From assembly GCF_009727055.1 (NCBI RefSeq), contig NC_052354.1:55279573-55343572 (forward strand): a stretch of 64,000 bases of DNA, read 5' to 3'. This document shows, piece by piece, positions 60,985-64,000 of the stretch (within the stretch, counting starts at the first letter, position 1; every line of letters starts with the position of its first letter). Made by a program: the position numbers and the translations under genes. The notes under the pieces were generated by a model. That model did not search any database. It was given only the letters and a program-made list of their open reading frames with translations, and was not told the DNA's origin. Source of the stretch: Benincasa hispida. Its lineage: Eukaryota > Streptophyta > Magnoliopsida > Cucurbitales > Cucurbitaceae.

Positions 60985-61960
60985 TTAGAGTCAATTAGCT
61001 TTGCCCAACATGCGTATGCAATACCTTATTCTTAACGGCGGAGGAATGGATAGACAATTGTTTGTTTTCTGAATATCATTAATGAAAAGATCTATAAAGG
61101 TCAACTGATCATCCTCATCCAGACCCTCAACTTGGTTGACCTGTTCAATGACTTCTTGTCACCTCCCAAACTCTAATTCATATTTCTCTTTTTGCCATTG
61201 AACAAGTTTCTCCATTTGAGTTTCTTGGACGTCCGTCGTTGTTCGTACAATATCAAGCATTTCAAATTGGAAGGGAGTTCTCTTGCGTTTGCTTCCTCTC
61301 GTATCATTGCTCGGTCCGACAAACTCACTGGTAGGTGTCCCTAAAAAAACCTCATCTATGCCATCAATTGTCGGTATATCCACATTAGGTAGATTTCCTT
61401 GGTGCTCATGAGCATGTGATCCCAACCCAACATCTGCCATATGTTCAACTGTTTCAAATGCTTGATCATGAGGAGTCTGAAAACCTTCATCAGTAGCCAT
61501 ATCCTTCCCAAACATGTAGCACAGTTCATCATAGTACGTAATGGTTTGTGTTGCATTCCCTTCTTGTACGAATGGGACTACAAATGAAAATACATTATCT
61601 TATAAGAAGGATAAAAATGATATTTTAGTATACTACAATATATTATCGTATCCAAACCCATAAATCAAAGGCGTCATTGTCTGTATCCACACATTTGTAC
61701 TTTTCGTTCCAACCAAAGCCACTATATTTACTTCTCATTAATGGTTGTATACTGTCACTTTAGGAATCTAACGTTGCACTCTATTGTTGATGCCCCTATA
61801 CCAAAATTAGGAACTTTCTTGTGTAACATCTGTTCCAGTTGTTGCAAGTAGCCATACTTGAAAGTCCCATTATCAACCCTCCAATCATTCCGGATTAGGT
61901 GCAGCAATAGCTCAACTAACTTTACATCTTCAACTTTTGACCATGTGTGTTTCTTGATCT
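60985..61960 (-). pseudogene. Myb/SANT-like DNA-binding protein (Harbinger ORF1 type), decayed
   Basis: Minus-strand blocks in order: HTWSKVEDVKLVELLLHLI and RVDNGTFKYGYLQQLEQML with KVPNFGIGASTIECNVRFLK (a trihelix-like Myb/SANT domain, about 61960-61765). A stop follows, then SGFGWNEKYKCVDTDNDAFD (about 61720-61660), then YYDELCYMFGKDMATDEGF (about 61540-61490). The open frame 61515-61159 contains DIPTIDGIDE, RGSKRKRTPF and VQWQKEKYELEF. The end is LTFIDLFINDIQKTNNCLSI and RIRYCIRMLGKA (to about 60985). In Harbinger elements this protein helps nuclear import and DNA binding of the transposase. At least one stop and splice or frame breaks make this copy inactive. Confidence 0.7.
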
Positions 61961-62364
61961 TCTCTCAACTTGTCATTAAGCTACATGTATGCGTATATCT
62001 AAACTTAATTATAATTTGGGAACATATAGAAAAACTAACTTATGAGTATGAATAATGTAAGACTACTTTCATTGTTCACAATAACCAAGTAGCACAATAG
62101 TACATAAACAAATAGAAAAAGTTTGAACGATAATATAAAATAAGTTTTAAAAAAGTGCCAATTGATGATGAGAGAGAGTTTGAACGATAAAATATTTCTT
62201 CATGGTGCTTATTCTCATGCATCGAACATTCGACTCGCTAAGTCAGTCTTGAAGTTAGTCCATTTGTTAGATGTTTCAATTAATTGTATATTATCGTTGT
62301 CAATTCCGATGGATGTAGAGTCTCCCTCCTCTGGTGTTTCCAATAGAAGATATTAAAAGCAGGC

Positions 62365-62500
62365 AACAACGTCAGATCACACTTTACCAGAGCTCATTGT
62401 CGCTGCCAGGGAAACTCCGAATACAGGCCATCCTAATTCTGCCTGGATCCGGTATCATAAGTCATATCGTTTCGACTTTTTCGGGTAAACCGGTTTTCGG
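62365..62500 (+). other. GC-rich island in the Harbinger-like element
   Basis: This block is much richer in GC than its flanks. In one plus-strand frame it encodes about 43 codons with coding-like composition ([20 protein letters not shown], then [14 protein letters not shown]) before a stop. It might be a captured gene piece. I do not recognise the protein. Confidence 0.3.
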
Positions 62501-62559
62501 TTCAGTGCCATCATCTTCTGTCTTTTTAGGTTTCAGCAAATTTATGTCTAAGATAATTG

Positions 62560-62960
62560 GTATGGAAAATTGGACATGACATTGGAAGTAAAATGAGATA
62601 TAACTAATTAATCCAAGAAATGAATTTCACCAGCAAACCATCAATACAATTAAAAAATGGAACATGACACTGGAGTTAGAAAGAAACAGACCCAATTAAT
62701 TAAACCTATGAATTTCACTCAACAAACAAGTAATAAAGGTGAAAAATGGAAGATGAGATTGGAACTAGAATGAAACAAAACAAATTAATCAAAAGAATGA
62801 AGTTCTCGTAGGAAACAAGTGATAAATGTGAAAAATAGTACATGACATTAAATTTAGAATGAAACAAAACCAATTAATCAAACAAATGGAGCTCACTGAG
62901 CAAATAGAAATCGAAAAATAGAACATGGAATAAGCAAGTAGTATAAAGCATAACCAATTA
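62560..62960. repeat. Minisatellite of about 89 bp, four copies and a partial fifth
   Basis: The word 'ACATGACATTGGA' (with variants) starts at 62574, 62662, 62751 and 62840, and a truncated ACATGG at 62923. Spacing is 88, 89, 89 and 83 bp. Each unit also has 'GAATGAAACAAAACCAATTA' and 'AATTTCACT..ACAAACAAG'. It lies between the Harbinger ORF1 and the right TIR. Confidence 0.8.
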
Positions 62961-64000
62961 AACAAACGTTGGCATTGGAATGCAACATAAAATGGAAGTA
63001 AAACGGGACAGGGAACCATTTTGTCAAAAAAAAAAAAATAAATAAAAACAAAACAAAAAAAGGATGAAAAATCAAGTATGGAATGAGATGGAAAGTCAGG
63101 ACAGACAATTAACTCTCCATTTTTTAAGAAATAATCATGTACCAGAAGTACTCATCATCGGCTGGTAAGGGCTAAAAAAGAAATCTAAGTTGGACGGTTA
63201 TTCTCCTTTACTATGCTCTAATGACTTCAACCAGCCCCTTATCGTGCGTTCGAAGATCGAAAACCAAAAAAACATCAAAAACCAAAAATGACAAGTCGAT
63301 CGAGTTATGGATGAACGTAGGACCATCGAAGTGGTAATGGATTTGGTTGAGGTTTTCATTGAACGGTGAGGAAGAAAGTGGGATTGAAAAGGTTCGAAAG
63401 GGTCATATCTAAAAATCAACAAACTTTACCAAAAAAATAATCGACATAAATTGATAGATCTGAAAGTATATGGGTGAAAAAGTAACATGCATTGACGAAT
63501 GGAGATGAAAATCAGACGGAGAAAGCTTTAGATAGGACTGATCTGAAGGGAAGACTGAAGGTCCCGTGAGGAGGAAGAGATAACATTTGAGAGTGAAGAG
63601 ATGAGGAAAGAATGCACGCGTGATGAAAGATAAGGGATGAGTGAAGAGTTGATTGAGAGAGATGAGGGAAGATGGAGATGAAGGAAGAGTACGAGAGATA
63701 AGATGTTTGCCAAACACTATTTTTAACTCATCATGGTTGGATAAATTAAATGGGTGAGAAATCATGTTGGACTCCCAAAAATATGGTATTAAATATCATA
63801 TCAACCCATCTCATGTTGGGCTCTCAAACAACTCTTAAACATTTTTATCTTTATTTAATACAATTATGCATTTTAAATTTTAAAACATAAATTTTGGAGA
63901 CAAAAAAAACATAAAAATGTTGTTTTCAGAAGTAGCACTATTGGACTACAGAATCTGAAAATAGTTTTCAGAGATAGAATTTGGGTTGTCTACCAAATAT

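Larger units (their letters stand above)
60869..63834 (-). mobile_element. PIF/Harbinger-like element with ORF1 only
   Basis: The left end GGGGTGTTTGGGACATTGAG and the right end, inverted, GAGTTGTTTGAGAGCCCAAC are related TIRs of the style used by plant PIF/Harbinger elements. Flanks TAA (left) and TTA (right) would fit the 3-bp TWA target, imperfectly. The body holds a Myb/SANT-like ORF1 on the minus strand, but no DDE transposase is recognisable. About 2.97 kb. Confidence 0.55.

Noticed and set aside
61159..61515. 118-codon ORF as a separate host gene
   Set aside because: It is the variable middle of the Harbinger ORF1; the flanking blocks of the same protein are found on both sides.

Overview
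The window looks like nuclear DNA from a flowering plant: AT-rich, intron-containing genes widely spaced among Copia, CACTA, PIF/Harbinger, Mutator-like, MITE, SINE and Cassandra elements. The styles of the Copia LTRs, the Ty3-like LTR and the MITEs recall cucurbit genomes (melon, cucumber, gourd). That placement is from memory and was not tested by any search.

Three intact host genes can be reconstructed exon by exon with GT-AG introns and correct phase. (1) A METTL5-type rRNA adenosine methyltransferase on the minus strand, nine exons, 12962-16810, 213 aa. (2) A type II ROP/RAC small GTPase close to ROP9/ARAC7 on the plus strand, eight exons, 25964-28883, 209 aa. (3) CDKF;1, the plant CDK-activating-kinase-activating kinase, on the plus strand, two exons, 54235-56170, 482 aa, with a large insert in its activation segment. 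They are housekeeping or signalling genes with no visible operon-like or functional linkage.

Layout: 1-3422 is the 3' part of a CACTA transposon with a decayed transposase-associated gene, a DUF8039-like domain and a Ulp1-type protease, followed by a 261-bp tandem repeat. 3.4-12.6 kb is intergenic DNA with MITEs, two partial Cassandra LTRs carrying 5S-rRNA-like sequence, and a SINE. 13.0-16.8 kb is METTL5. 17-25 kb is repeats, including a Ty3-like LTR. 26-28.9 kb is the ROP gene. 29.6-52.0 kb is a nested retrotransposon pile-up: an outer Copia with matching LTRs about 22 kb apart holds a second Copia. That one's pol is split by a solo LTR with a 5-bp target duplication, and the solo LTR is in turn filled by minus-strand Copia material. 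54.2-56.2 kb is CDKF;1. 59.8-60.8 kb is a Mutator-like element with a 9-bp target duplication that seems to carry a fragment of a DPE2-like glucanotransferase gene. 60.9-63.8 kb is a PIF/Harbinger-like element with a decayed Myb/SANT-like ORF1.

Two features concern the assembly, not biology: a 38-bp Nextera mate-pair junction adapter at 36958-36995, and a single N at 46847 flanked by an exact duplication. I did not find a convincing undescribed biological system. The most interesting biological items are the Pack-MULE-like gene capture, the degenerate repeat array in ROP intron 1, and the dated nesting order of the Copia cluster.
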